64,000 bases of DNA, taken from Schistosoma mansoni (lineage: Eukaryota > Platyhelminthes > Trematoda > Strigeidida > Schistosomatidae). The DNA is taken from assembly GCF_000237925.1 (NCBI RefSeq), contig NC_031495.1:54664108-54728107 (forward strand), given 5' to 3'. How positions within the stretch are numbered: the first letter of the stretch is position 1; every line of letters begins with the position of its first letter. The position numbers and the translations under genes are program-made. Shown piece after piece: positions 46,501 through 58,211 of this stretch. A model generated the notes under the pieces. That model did not search any database. It was not told where the DNA came from and worked only from the letters and a program-made list of their open reading frames with translations.

Positions 46501-49500
46501 ATACTCTCGAAACTGACCTACTTACCTGAGAAGTTTCCTAAGACAACACTTCAATATCTGTAGTCACCATTTTGTAACTAGTACCTAGTGATGGTACGTT
46601 TTGGCGTCGGACTTTAATTCTATCAGGTAATGTTACTTTGAAATACTATCAGGTGTTGAATGATATCACTGAGGTTTTATGCCATTTAATAATACACTAA
46701 GATTCAAGACATTGATATCATTTTGAGTTTTCATTGATATACTGCTCATTGTTAACGTTATATTCATTATTATTATTTTATTATTTAAACACATAAATAT
46801 TGGTAAAAGTAAGCACCAGATATATGTGCGCCGCACAAATCTCATTCAATTTGTGTGAGGACTGTGATACTGCCCAGGTGCCCAAACTGAAGCAGGTGGT
46901 TTTCTTAGGGGGCCACACCTGGGGCCTTTGACCTAAAGGTCTGATCCACAAGGCAGTGGAGCATCGTAAGGAGATTCAGTCCCATGGTAGCCGGTGACTA
47001 ATAATTGGTTCGTACACCATTTGTTCCCTCAGGATCCTGGAGCTCATGTGCATCATTAGTTTGGAATCAGGCTTTTCCAACTCTCCTAGGTGGACTTTCC
47101 GTGTCCACCAACCCGGTTAAAGCACTAGGCATTCGCTTTTCGTCCTCTCAATTTAGTGAACAACACCCCGGCCACGAGAAGGAAGTGAGTAGGACTTCCC
47201 TGGTAGAGGCTATATACGCGTGGCCATGTGAGAGCATTTGGAGAGGGAGAGCGGACTCTCCCCACTCTCGACCGTACCAGGGCATTTGGGGGCTAACGTT
47301 ATATTCGGTCCCTTTTTTATATGCTGTCTCTTCTCGTTTTTCATTTTTATATTTTGAGGTCTTTCAAAGTGTGGCAACTAAAACCAACTATGGTTAAAAT
47401 TATTAACTCATGTTTGATTTACTTCTTAAGTAATATGCTAATTCATTCTCCTGGATAATTTCTTTTCACAGATGGTTTCATGTCATGGATGTTTCGTCGA
47501 ATTACATTCATCCTACCTTTCCTATTTGTAGTATATGGTTTTGAACTATACATGGCTTATAATCTTTACGTGATATCCCAACAGAGCTATTGTCACGAAT
47601 GGCAGGTCAGATATTATTTAAATGTTTGCAAAATTACTTAACATAAAACTGATATCTTATAAATGCAGACAGGACAAATAGCAAATATGATTACATTTTA
47701 TCAGCATTTAGTGACTGACATCCGTTATATCAAGGTTTAAAAGGAACAGAAACAAAATGTAACACTAAGCTAACATGAATACTTGTTGAAGCTGTATGCT
47801 TGTTATCAATTAAATGTATTCATGCTTCTTAGGATCCACGAATAAGAGAAAGCAGCTTCAATCAATCACTGATTGTAGTTTAACTAGATTCTCATTATGC
47901 ATTCAGTTGTAGGTGTTCTATTTTTTTATATCATTCTTTTTCAAAACTGTTGTATTCAGATGATCGACAAAACCTGTGTGGTCGTTAGTCTTTTGTTGAA
48001 ATTTTTCGTCTTTATCCATCGGCGTCGGATTTTTATGTAGAAAGTCGCATAGTAAGCTTTTTTCACCGAACATCTTTACCTTCATAACTGTCCAACGTTT
48101 CAGTAAGTGGACTTCTGAAAAGTACTATAATGGTTAACGACCTACCAGGTTTTCCGAAAGCTTCAGTAATACAATTAGAGTGTTGGATAAACTTTAGTAC
48201 GATAGAAATCGTTTCTACCAGCCTACTGTTAGCGGATATATATGGAGATTTTCTTGGCCTCTGTAATAGTTTCTAATCCGATTTCTCACTTCGTAGACAA
48301 CGTCAACATCAATGGTTCGAACAGCCATCTACTTCATGGATCATCTCAGTCTATTTAGCCGACCGCTTAAAGCTCTCTCTCTTTACAGCTAATGTTGAAA
48401 ACCAAAGTAAAATAGTCAATTTCTTTTTAGAAATGGTTGACATTCTAAGCACTCCAACTGGTTGATATTCACAGCATATATCATCAGGTCGATGGCGTAG
48501 CAATCGGAAGTCCATCAGGTCCGATTATGGCAGATATTTTTGTGGGGTATCTTGAAAAAAACTGCTTGAACAGGCGGTTAGTGAAACGACGGAATACTCC
48601 AGATGTGTTGACGACGTATTTATTGTCTGCAATAATAAACAGCATGCAATCCATCTGTTAGAACTCTTCAATATTCTTCATCCCAACATAATATTTACTA
48701 TGGAACTATGTTCCAATTTCTTGATATTGCCATAAAACTTAGAGGAGACGGCACAGTTCAACTCTCGGTGTGTTGAAAAAGTACTTGGAACGGTCTTTAC
48801 CTGGATTTTAATAGTTTTTGTCCAATCAGTTACAAGAAAGCATTGGTCAGGAAGAAGAATTGATGAACATTGAAAAATACCTAAGAGACAGCTACTACCC
48901 ACAGAAATTTATTGACAAATATAAAAAACCAATATCCATAAATCTCAACTTCAAAGGTGATGACGTTGCAAGCACAATCAGCAGGAGGCTTAACACTGCA
49001 CTAGCCAGAACTTACCCGGTAGTCAAACTGTTAATTCTGTATAAAACAACATGTTCAATAACCCAATCAAAGGTTGACAAGCACCCCTTTCATGTTACCG
49101 CCAACTGTATTTATATATTTACGTGTACTTATCGAAGCAGCTACATTGGCCGGACAGAAAGGAGGGCATATTTTAGATTTTTTGAGTATGTTCCAAAAAG
49201 CCTTAGATCAAGAGAAAGAACGACTCTAAACAGTGCAATTACCAAGCATCTCTTGGATACAGGACATCAGGTCGACGCCTTGCAATCTTTCAAGGTGATT
49301 AATAAGTGGCCAAACTCCAGTCTTCCGAAGTTTGCTGAAGCCGTCGATATTAGGCGTCAAAAACCTGATTTATGTGTTCAAAAGGAGATGGTTATTAATC
49401 TTTCCTTGTATTGTTGACAAATACCCCTTCGTTACATCTTAAACCTTTCCAACTCTTCCTTGCATTTATTACATCATTGAGTTTTTATTCCAAATATCTT

Positions 49501-50969
49501 CCAGATTATTAATCTTATTTTATAAACTGAGCTTTACTCATTTTATTCTTATCAGCGTTTACTCATTATGTAATCGCTTGTTCCTGGCCCTATGAACTTG
49601 TCACAATCAATGTTGTATAATTTTTTTACAGAAGGTTTATATTTATAATATTCAGTCTATTAAATTTATTTAGTATGTCCTCAACATAACTTCCGACTGA
49701 ACACTTTCATGTAAGTAATTTAAATCCATTTTGTATTTATGATTTTTAAATATCACAAGCTGTAAGCAGCTGACGAGAACCAACCAAATAAAATGAATTC
49801 ATTCTATTCTGATAGAATCTTTTTCTTGCTCTTTTCAAAATGATAAAGGAAACCATGTGTATGACTTAATAATAATAATATTGTCAAGCTTAGTCTCTGT
49901 GCACTTGAACTGCCATCAATCTTTATAACTTTACCAAACTTTCTTTATTACTGCTAGGTTTAGCAATAAGAATTCAATATTTTTGTCAGTTCTAGATATG
50001 GCAATTAGTACTGGAGGGTAGTTATTAGAAAAGCGTACACTGTTGATGTATTAAGACACCTTTTCTTGGAGTTTAAGAGGCTGTACAATTCAGTGGCTCA
50101 AAGTTTAGGTTTGTTCTAACTAACGGTCAAAGCCAGTGACTAAATGAGAATTTAGATGAATATAAAAATTTTATACATAAAATTCAGAACTTTACCCATT
50201 ATTATTGAAAATTTTAATGCATGAATTAATTTATTTTCGATAGCTTGCAGTATGATTTAAATATCTTACTGCCGATCACAACATTTTTATAGGTATCAAT
50301 GCAAAGGTTTGACTTGGTTGTTTCAAATTATATATATATATATTTGATAAAATTTTTTAAATTAAAATTCACATTTACCATACTGTACTAATAATATCTC
50401 TTGGAAGTAAGTTTTATTTCGGGGTATTATTTCATTGAAATTATAAGCCGATCTAAGTTAAATCACAATTAAAAACCTAAGTGGCCATTTTTTCTTAGCA
50501 TGGAACTCCTCAGCAGCGTGCATCCATGACTCCACACTCACCAATTAAACTCATAACCTCCAGTCTCGTACGCGAATACTTAATGTCTAGACCACTTAGC
50601 TGGGTTCAACAACCCCATACTAAAAATACATTTTGTTATTTTTTGTTTAGCTGTAAATATAATTAGTGAATTACATACATATTTTCTTGACGACCAACAG
50701 TGATTATGCTGATAACTTACTGTATAATGATTATAATGTATTTTCTATTAAAGGTACCTGCTGTATCGATCATTTATTTCATACTAGCAATGGGCAGTAT
50801 TGTGACAGTGTTACAAGTGATACGTCAAAAGATTTGTACACCACCACCTATTGTACTTCATGATCATTTAACGAAAAAGTATAGTTTTGCTGTACCAAAT
50901 GAAAAAATTAATGCTTGTGACGAATTCGATGATAATGATGATACAACAACAGAAAAAGTCATCACATAA
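37549..50969 (+). CDS. TMEM120: TMEM120 (TACAN) membrane protein, ten exons, 369 aa
   Basis: Exons: 37549-37605, 37654-37772, 37802-37918, 37950-38009, 38040-38135, 39987-40142, 40613-40674, 45772-45864, 47472-47605, 50754-50969. All have GT-AG borders and phases that join without a break (1110 nt). Exons 1-3 encode the N-terminal coiled-coil ([17 protein letters not shown]). Exon 4 is [18 protein letters not shown], matching LYLSLVLGNVNVTLL in vertebrates. Exon 6 carries [13 protein letters not shown] and GSRIKGWW. Exons 8-9 carry [13 protein letters not shown] and [18 protein letters not shown]. The protein has six likely membrane helices. TMEM120A was proposed as a mechanosensitive channel, but its structure resembles ELOVL enzymes and binds coenzyme A, so the role is debated. 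The vertebrate WWVFHHY is WWNISHF here, losing one His. Exon 10 adds an acidic tail. Confidence 0.93.
38136..39986 (+). other. TMEM120 intron 5
   Basis: 1.85 kb between donor GTGAGT and acceptor GTTTTTAG. I recognise no element or exon in it. Confidence 0.6.
40911..41105 (-). mobile_element. RTE family A 3' end
   Basis: Read on the minus strand it has the family-A terminus: GGTGTGGAAACTTGGAC followed after a short stretch by the ACTGACC-type end. It lies in TMEM120 intron 7, antisense to the gene. It belongs to a separate insertion from the RTE at 41998-43410, which has its own 3' end. Confidence 0.75.
41110..41996 (-). mobile_element. Non-autonomous ~525-bp retroelement, 5'-truncated and split by an LTR
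   Basis: This is the same family as 46766-47293. The parts are 41110-41229 (tail, with TTTATTTATC and ATTGGTACAAAG) and 41738-41996 (body, with CCAGGATCC and GTACACCATTTG on the respective strands). A solo LTR occupies 41230-41737. The structured 5' domain is missing because the copy stops where the RTE at 41998 begins. Confidence 0.8.
41230..41737. repeat. Solo LTR, 508 bp, nested
   Basis: It is related over its whole length to 17884-18369, including the shared block AGCGAATTATCGATTGGAAC. It starts TGTTATAAC and ends CATAACA, and is flanked by AGACC at 41225-41229 and 41738-41742. Confidence 0.85.
41998..43410 (+). pseudogene. RTE family A copy with inverted 5' segment
   Basis: The left part (about 41998-42730) is RT on the minus strand: [32 protein letters not shown] and the SSGVRQGC equivalent near 42.42 kb. 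The right part (about 42760-43410) is the downstream C-terminal region and 3' UTR on the plus strand, ending ATAACTGACTG. Aligned to the copy at 15536-17323, the left part stops near position 16605 and the right part resumes near 16683, so together they make one element with its 5' half flipped. Many stops. It lies in TMEM120 intron 7. Confidence 0.8.
43411..45055. other. Unassigned part of TMEM120 intron 7
   Basis: AT-rich, with no recognised element or exon. The small open frame at 44113-44325 is hydrophobic but has no splice or homology support. Confidence 0.5.
45067..45299. mobile_element. Hammerhead SINE (family 2), fold-back inverted pair
   Basis: The left arm (45067-45186, minus orientation) and right arm (about 45210-45299, plus orientation) are near-complementary, so the whole unit can fold into one long hairpin. 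The right arm carries a core CUGAGGA at about 45212, loop CACAAUA, GAAA, stem III CGGCCG and GUC. The left arm keeps stem II, GAAA and stem III but lacks CUGAGGA. Flanks TATTATGTATC lie at 45056-45066 and 45300-45310. Confidence 0.85.
45311..45463 (+). mobile_element. RTE family B 3' tail
   Basis: It matches 20030-20217 (GGTTGTACATCTCAG, then CATTGTTTTGTGTGGCGCAT and the TACCAATATTTATGTG end with TAAGTAAATAAG). TTATGTATC precedes it (45302-45310) and follows it (45464-45472), consistent with a target duplication. Confidence 0.8.
46110..46430 (+). mobile_element. RTE family A 3' end
   Basis: It begins in the last coding stretch (GACATGGCTCAAAATCG, compare 17070), runs through the T-rich 3' UTR, and ends TGTGACTGACTGAG. 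It lies in TMEM120 intron 8, same strand as the gene. Confidence 0.8.
46766..47293 (-). mobile_element. Non-autonomous ~525-bp retroelement, full-length copy
   Basis: A complete 528-bp copy. The 13-bp duplications TAACGTTATATTC lie at 46753-46765 and 47294-47306. The 5' end (right side, minus strand) is GCCCCCAAATGCCCTGG, as in the copy at 15341. The 3' end is TACCAATATTTATGTG plus an A/T-rich tail. It has no ORF and no tRNA-type A/B boxes that I can see. The hairpin GGGAGAG-TCCG-CTCTCCC (complement of 47245-47262) is conserved. It is in TMEM120 intron 8. Confidence 0.85.
48440..49420 (+). pseudogene. Penelope-like element, RT end and GIY-YIG endonuclease
   Basis: RT blocks are [20 protein letters not shown] and, in another frame, [10 protein letters not shown] (the RYVDD-type catalytic motif with two Asp). 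The endonuclease ORF (48818-49417) holds [20 protein letters not shown], the GIY-YIG core, then [13 protein letters not shown] and a KPDLCVQKE block. The usual CX2C loses its second Cys (CTYR) and the family EH is EY (FFEYVPKSL), so nuclease activity is doubtful. It is 5'-truncated, in TMEM120 intron 9, and on the gene's strand. Confidence 0.85.
50475..50612 (-). mobile_element. Degenerate hammerhead SINE
   Basis: Minus strand: an A-box-like TAAGTGGTCTAGACATTAAG and B-box-like GGTTATGAGTTTAA, then GCTGAGGAGTTCCATGC where a hammerhead would start. GAAA is not recognisable. It lies about 140 bp before the last TMEM120 exon. Confidence 0.6.
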
Positions 50970-51050
50970 TTATCGTGTATACATACTTGCTGAATTGAAT
51001 TCTTGTGTATCATTTATTATTAAAATATTTCCCTTCTGTTTTGTAAAGAA

Positions 51051-51056
51051 AATAAA
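51051..51056 (+). promoter_or_regulatory. Candidate polyadenylation signal for TMEM120
   Basis: AATAAA lies 82 bases after the stop codon. Another AATAAA follows near 51087. Either would give a short 3' UTR. Confidence 0.55.
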
Positions 51057-51417
51057 ATCAAATCATTTATAGATGATCTATTTTCCAATAAAAAAAGGTG
51101 TCTGTGTTGATTTCTATAATTCCTGTATGTGTTTTCAGTATATACTATTGAAAATATATGATATACACATTTCTGTCGACTCCTCGATTTCTTCTGTTTG
51201 CATACTTTGTATATAGTCTTGTGTATATGATGATCATCCCTTCTTTTGCTTCACAAGCTAATTTTGTAGTTGACTATCATTGAAAAAAAATTTCCTTATC
51301 TACTCATCAACCATCTTTATATTTGGTCTAGATAAATAAGTCATTGAACATTTTATTACCTTCACTACTTGTTTGTTCAGGTAGATTATAATATTTTATT
51401 CTCAAAGATATCATACT

Positions 51418-51514
51418 TCTATGAGTTTGGTGATCACCTTATTGTGCTAACGAAGTGAGGTAACTTGGACCGATGCATATATGTGCCCGTTCCTACGTTG
51501 TAGCTGACTGGCTG
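51418..51514 (+). mobile_element. RTE family A 3' terminal fragment
   Basis: About 95 bp of the family-A end: TTGTGCTAACGAAGTGAGG, GGACCGATGCATATATGTGC, and GTAGCTGACTGGCTG. Confidence 0.8.
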
Positions 51515-51816
51515 AAATATGCTTGGTTACTATGTGTTTTCCTCTTTCTCCTAATTGATTGTATAAATTATTATTGTACATGTTGTTTAGCTTGTATATT
51601 TCTAACAAGTGTTTGTTTTTTTAAAGTCACATATATTGATGGTGAAAAAAGCGTAGTTTCAAAATTTTTAAATGCAAAAGTATGTTTGTTTCATTAGTTT
51701 ATAATCTGTGATGTTAATTAGGTTTTCTGTTGTAGAACTAAACATTCAATATTTAAGTCATTGCTCCGCACTAATCTTTTATAACACTGTTCATATCCAC
51801 CGATGTTAAAAAGTTT

Positions 51817-52290
51817 TTGTTATATCCGCGCCGCTTAATACTAATACTTGAAAAATACAAGAAACCACGACGCGAAATAAGAATACTAAGGTTGGTACAA
51901 GTGAAGATTTATTAATTTCGAAACACGACCACCTTAATTGAAAACACACTCAATCTATTATTGATTGGATACTCATTTTAATTATGGATTAAAATAAAAT
52001 CACATAAATAGAAAAATACCCAGAGTTGAAACAAGATTACATGTTATCTATCCGGTCCAATATAGTTCATGTTGATTGAATACAGGAATAACGCATCTTA
52101 AAATAACATTATACTCAAATAAATTAATATTATAACCAATAACATATACTGGAAAATAAAAACAAATATTACTCTGAATAAACATCACATTGAATTGAAT
52201 ATACGGAAGTGATGTTAAAGAAAAATAACAATGAATGAAATGAACAATGCAAAAGGATTTAATCTTACGTCTTTCATCTCGTCATATCAG
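51817..52290. repeat. Dispersed repeat, copy 1 (LTR-like)
   Basis: It starts TGTTATATC and aligns along its length with 54729-55128 (shared GGTACAA.TGAAGATTTA, ATACA.GAATAA, CATATTGAATT-like blocks). Its end (CGTCATATCAG) lacks the ATAACA found in copy 2. Confidence 0.55.
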
Positions 52291-54728
52291 TTTTAAAGGA
52301 TGAAATAGAACTCTATGTTTGTAGTTAGGGTATTTCTTAAAATTACGATCTAGTTTACAGACCATTTTTTTGCCCAATGTAAATGCAACCAGATTCTTAA
52401 CTACGCCTTCCTTAAGATTCAGGCTAACTTTAAACTCTTTAATAGTTAGTTGTAATACTATTCACACAGGTATAAGTTTCTTGACTTAGGAATCGTTAGA
52501 TGTTTAAATGGACTGGGAGTCCTGTATGTATGAACACCGTCCGTATTTGTTTCAATATAGTCTATTCAAAGTCTAGATTTGGAAAGAGATAAAACACTGT
52601 ATAGCCTTTCAGTGGTAACTATGTTGAGAGTTGGGAATGAAACAATAGTTTGTACGACCGACAAGACCCTGTTGGTTACCTGGACGTCTGTCATTTGTTT
52701 TCAGACTACCTGCCCAAATATTGGATTCTGTTGTTTGGACCAAAATTTACTTAATACATGACTGCTAGATGTAAATTGGTTGTTGTTAGAGCCTGTTGGA
52801 GTGTATGCAGAGTCAAAGAAGATGTGTTAGTATCTTTCTAGTTTTGATTTTAATGAGACCTAGTCTGACTGCACATTAACAAAGATCAAGTCGACAGGCA
52901 CTATTCCGGAGATACCGTTTATATTCAAATTCCATTTCGTCATTCTATGGATGCACTTGAAAAGCTACAAATCCATAGTTTGAGGATATATTCACAGTAG
53001 TTTACTGAAATACGGGATATGGATCTTTGAGATATGGGTTAGATCGATGATAGGAATTTTCACTCTAGTATAGCACACAGTTCTATAATAGTGGCATCAG
53101 ATGTCAGATTGAATTACAATGACCGTTTTTCCACTTAAAGTGGTTTAAAGAAATCAGAGTTTTCACTAAGAATGAGATGATTAATAAGAATCAATATAAA
53201 ATAGATACAAATCATGTAACTGTAATAGGATGTTCTATTGATTTTAAGATACATCGATCTGGTAAATGGATGTACTCCAATATATACAGTCATATTTAAA
53301 TGTTATTACTACCTGTGAATCAGATTGTCATTAGGAGAATCTGGTACGAAAAGAACAAAAAGCAGAGAAACAGTTACAGGATCGTGAATAGTTGGTAAGA
53401 TTTTCAATGTTCACCTTCATTGTACCGTTTGCAAGCTAAGGTGTTGAACGAACTTCTGTTAGATACACAAATCAGGATTGGAAATGTGAATTACCATGAA
53501 GTTTACAGTTTGAAGCAATTCTAGGCCTACATTTTATAGGTTTTGGTCGTTTCGTGTATATCGTGCAAATGGTACACATTAAATTAGTCTAATACCAAGA
53601 TTATGTCCCGTGTCGGGAGCACATGGTGTTTTTTCTCTTCACGACTATATCATTATGTGTTCAGCGCTTCTTTCGGGAAACACAGGCCGGTGGATTAATT
53701 TTGCTAAAAAGCATCTGAAAGATTGGGCGATGCGTATGGAGGCTGTCAGACTTTGTATTTCATCTTTTTTCATATTTGAAGTAAAGGAGAAGAGAATTAA
53801 TCAGAGTTTAACAGAATTACCTGTCTTTACCAGAAGTATAAATATTCGACTTTCCATAAGCCTTTACACGAAGTCTCCATTGAACCACAAGTCCATGGAA
53901 AATGTTTTCATAAGTACCTGTAGTGAAAAAGTCTGAATGGATGTAAATCTCATGGAAAATTCTGTTTTCTTTTTACTCAATGGAAATTTTTAAATAAATT
54001 ACCAAATGCTAGTTGTTCAATTTAACAATGTTTACTCTGAGACAGTAATCAGTTAAATGCTCAACAGATGTAAAATCAAACCTAAAGAATATGTAATCGG
54101 CTAATTACAAATTTGTTACATACGAATTAAGTAAGTTTGAAGTGAAGCAATTTGACACGTGTTCAGTGTCATTTCAATTTTTATCGAGAACTTAACGTGG
54201 TCTATCTGTTTTAATACTTTGATTACCTAATTTTCTTTGCACCCATTTTATTATTTACACATTAATTTAGCAAACAACACTAAACATCTATGTTCAACTG
54301 CTTAAATTCGAACTGACTGAATTCTTATTCTTATAATTAACCGATAATATAATCTTTAGGTCTGACTTTACATCCGTTGAGCTTCTAAATAATTACTGTC
54401 TCAGAGATAGCATTGTTAAATTGACCAACCACCATTCATTTGGTGATTGAATTGGTTCTTAACCGTTATATGTATTATTGTTGAACTAATCAAAAAGAAA
54501 TATTTCTTTGGTCATTATGTGTGTTTAATGAGAATATTTAGTATACGAATAGGGCTATATTTTACAATTAAATTATATCAGATTAGCTTCTTTTGTCGAT
54601 TAACTTCATACAATACTATACTTAACGGACTGTATATAATATTTGTTTTATTATTAGATAGTTGGGTATGTTTTTTCCTAAAATATATTGTAGAAGATAA
54701 TTGATATGTCTTCTCGTTGAATGATACT
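52291..54728. other. Unassigned stretch
   Basis: No gene recognised. The 108-codon open frame at 53610-53936 has no visible family, splice context or codon support. Confidence 0.45.
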
Positions 54729-55128
54729 TGTTATATCTGGTCATCGTTGATTATTATGTCACTTATACTCGAAAACGAAGAACCACTGCAATTCCTACGA
54801 TGCGAAGGTCAAAACACAAGACTGGTACAAATGAAGATTTACTAACCCCAAAACACGACAACAACGACTCTATTCGAAAATACACTCATTTCTATATTGA
54901 TTGTACACTTAATTTAATTAATAATTAAGATGAAATCATATAGATGCTTGTCATGCTAACCATAGTTCAGGTCAACTGAATACAAGAATAAAATATCAAA
55001 CGGGAAAACAGAACATATATTACACTGAGTGATTATCATATTGAATTAAAACAGAATTAATGTTGAATAAAAATCATAATGAGTAAATCAATCTAATTTT
55101 GACTTTTCTTCCTGTCATATCAATAACA
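54729..55128. repeat. Dispersed repeat, copy 2 (LTR-like)
   Basis: It starts TGTTATATC and ends ATATCAATAACA, so the ends are inverted in LTR fashion. No matching flank duplication was found. A solo LTR from a family different from 17884-18369 is the likeliest reading. Confidence 0.55.
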
Positions 55129-55164
55129 TCCATCATATTTTAGAACTCAGATGCTATCAGCAAC

Positions 55165-55450
55165 AGCGTTTTATGGGAGAGGATAAACCAGCTTCCAGCT
55201 GAAGAGGAAATTAGGAAATGACGTTGAAAGTGGATAGGACATACATTAAGGAACTCACCAAACTGTATCACGAGGCAATCCCTAACTTGGAATCATGAAG
55301 GGAAGCGGAAAAGAAGAAGGCCAAAGAACACATTACTCCGGGAAATATGAAAAGGATGAATAACAACTGGAAAGGACTGCCCAGGACAGGGTTGGTTAGA
55401 GAATACTGGTGTACGGCCTATGCTCCTCCACGAGGAGTAACAGTCGTAAG
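55165..55450 (+). mobile_element. RTE family C 3' end
   Basis: The last coding part reads WERINQLPAEEEIRK, then [33 protein letters not shown], with stops and a frameshift, and ends CACGAGGAGTAACAG. It is the C-terminal piece absent from the copy at 30240-32480. Confidence 0.85.
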
Positions 55451-57385
55451 TATATTTTAGAACTACAGATGTTCTTCTTGAACACTAACTAAACGTACAC
55501 TGGTGCAACTTAGTATTTCATCCAATCTTAATAAAATTAAAAACATTTGAAATGTAGTGACATAATAATGAGTTAGTTATAAATGGTTGTGAGTTAACTG
55601 GTCATAGTCTGCGTAGGATCTGGTATGAATGTGTATCTGTCCAAGTTATTACAACAAGAAAATAGATTAGTCATTATATGTTAATAAATTATATTTGAAA
55701 TAGTCTCAGCGATTGAAATTTAAATAATTCCAACGTTTCGTCCAGACAAGTTAGCTCCAAAAATCGATGGACTTCTTGGTTGGCATTCAAATGTACGTTT
55801 TCCCAACCTAAATTGACTCTAACTATGGCTCGTTCATTCGCTGATCTTGATAATAACTTTTACTCCTGAAGTGTCTGAATTCCACTGGTTATGATTTCCC
55901 ATTAGAGCTTCAAGAAAGTATTTTGAAGTAAGCTACAATTAAGCTCGCTGTTTTTTAATAGTACCCTAATTTAAGTCGATCCATGACAAACACCACCTAT
56001 GAATGAAACTAATCCACAAAACTTCTGCATAGGAATTACAATCATTTGTTAAAGTAGAGTTAAAATGGAAATGAATGAAATCAATAAGAAAACAATTTCT
56101 CGAAAAAATAGTCTTATTTATTTACGATTATTATGTTCACCTTTGAAATTTAATTGAAGGTCTTACAAAGTAGTGGTTAACGGTTTAACTGGTTATATTT
56201 GTGGCTGGTTTTTTCAGTCATTGTTTAAAAGTACTAGAAAGGAGAATAACTGTTCTGGTTAAAGTTTTCAAGTCAATGAATAAAACGGCAAATTAATAAA
56301 ATAGAAAATTACACAAGTGAGTGATCGGTGTGGCATTATAGGATCTTATATTGTTTTATAACGTATAATAAATGAATATACATGGGATTTTGTAGCTAAT
56401 TTTCACTCACACTTTCAAATGCCTTGTTAACTATGATTCCAATAAAGTAATACAGAAGATCTAAACCTTCGTATTAATCAAATCAACGGTAAGTGTTATA
56501 TGGAGGGGTGAGAACCAAATAAAGCTCTGTTTGACTTAGCTTCTTTGTTCATTCGTACTCTTCAATAAAGTACTTATGTAATCTTGAGACAACTGATACT
56601 CTTTGTGTTATTTGAACTTCTGTTACCAAGTCTCGTGATCAAATATGTCACCACTAAACTGTTTGGTCTGTATCTAACTGCTAGTAGGATTGAGATACTT
56701 ATGTTGACTGGTTATTAAATACTGATCAGTCTGATGTTTTCCAGTTCTTATTTTGGCACCCTGTAGTTTTCATCCCACCATATTACTAACCAGAAGCTGA
56801 TTATAAATGAAAAAAGAGATTCACGATTAATTAATTTTTCAGATTTGTCTCTGTGATTGTTTTCGGTTGATCTGTAGAAGCATACTGGAAGCAGAAACCC
56901 TTTAATTATGAATATCAACTAGTACACTAGAGAAATCATTTAAACATCAGGCCAAATTGAAGCCTGATCATCAGGATCAGTTCCTGATTAAGGATTAGAC
57001 AAACAAGATGATCAGTGTGAACAGTCATTAACCTTAGAGTATAAACAATTCACATATTCTGATTATTCTGTGGTGCCTTTTTATTTTGTTTAATAAATGC
57101 TGGATTTAACTGTCGATATCTTTCTGTTTAGAGATCAAAAGTGAATTTAACTTCCTTACAAATCATTTCTTTTTAAAAGTAAGAATCAAACGTTATATTT
57201 ATCATCTATTAATAAACAAAATAATTATATTTGAGCTATTCAATTATTCAAATTCAGTTAGTTTTATAATGTGCTCAATAAACTATTAAATAGTTAAAAA
57301 TCGACTCATTATTAAACATGTAACTCATACCCATAACTTTTATTGTAAATCAGAGTTATTTTAATAATTGAATTAATGAGTAGAT
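55451..57385. other. AT-rich non-coding stretch
   Basis: No gene or repeat family recognised. Confidence 0.5.
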
Positions 57386-57612
57386 CTAAGATAGACTACC
57401 ACTGAATGCCTGAAAGCATTGGATGGCTGTTTCTTCCTAGTATGGGACTCCTCAACAGTGCGCATCCACGATTCTGCAGCAAAGGGACTCGAACCCAGGA
57501 CCTTCGGTCTGGCGCACCAACGCTTAACCAACGTTGTTAATGTTTGACTTCAATCGACCCGTGAATCCAACTATTGAAATTACTACACTCTCCAAAAACC
57601 CTTTATTATGAT
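57386..57612 (-). mobile_element. Hammerhead SINE (family 2), 3'-truncated
   Basis: Minus strand: family-2 5' terminus (AGGGTTTTTGG, TAGTAATTTCAATAGTTG), tRNA-like head with B box GGTTCGAGTCC, then the hammerhead (about 57465-57412). The core is UUGAGGA, where the first base must be C, so it should be inactive. The tail after the hammerhead is truncated. Confidence 0.8.
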
Positions 57613-58211
57613 AAGAATTATAATTAAAAAAATGTTTGCTGTTTCTTATGCGTGCATCCATTTAGTGATGAACATTCTTCGATGAGTTGATCTGAAATAA
57701 ACAATTAGTTTGGCTATTAAAAGTAAATATATGTAGATATATCGATTCATAGTTGGATTCAATTGAAATATAGGAGGAAATGTCGAATTCGTCGACGTTG
57801 GTTGAATAAGATATTACTGACATAGAACATTAGAAATAACTGAAAAAATCATAGAAATCAAACAAATTTGTACTGAAAATTGTTTTAATTCCTTCTTGAA
57901 GGATATTATTATTTACACTTATTGGACACTACGTTTTTTTAGTATCTACTCTTTGTTTAACCCTTCTACCTGTAATTACAATATCACTACATTCCTGTTT
58001 ATGTATATTCTCTTGTATTATAAATGTCAGTTATTTCATAACTCATGTGTTTTCACTTTATGATATTATTTCATTGAATTGGATTATTATAAACAATATA
58101 TTTTAGGTTACCATAGTTACTGTGTTGTAAAAAAAACGAAAAAACAAAAAAAATAAAACCGCACTTTACAACAAAATCATTCAAGAAACTCTTCATAGCA
58201 AAATATACTAC

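Noticed and set aside
53610-53936. 108-codon frame as a host gene
   Set aside because: No homology, splice sites, codon signal or neighbours support it in AT-rich DNA.
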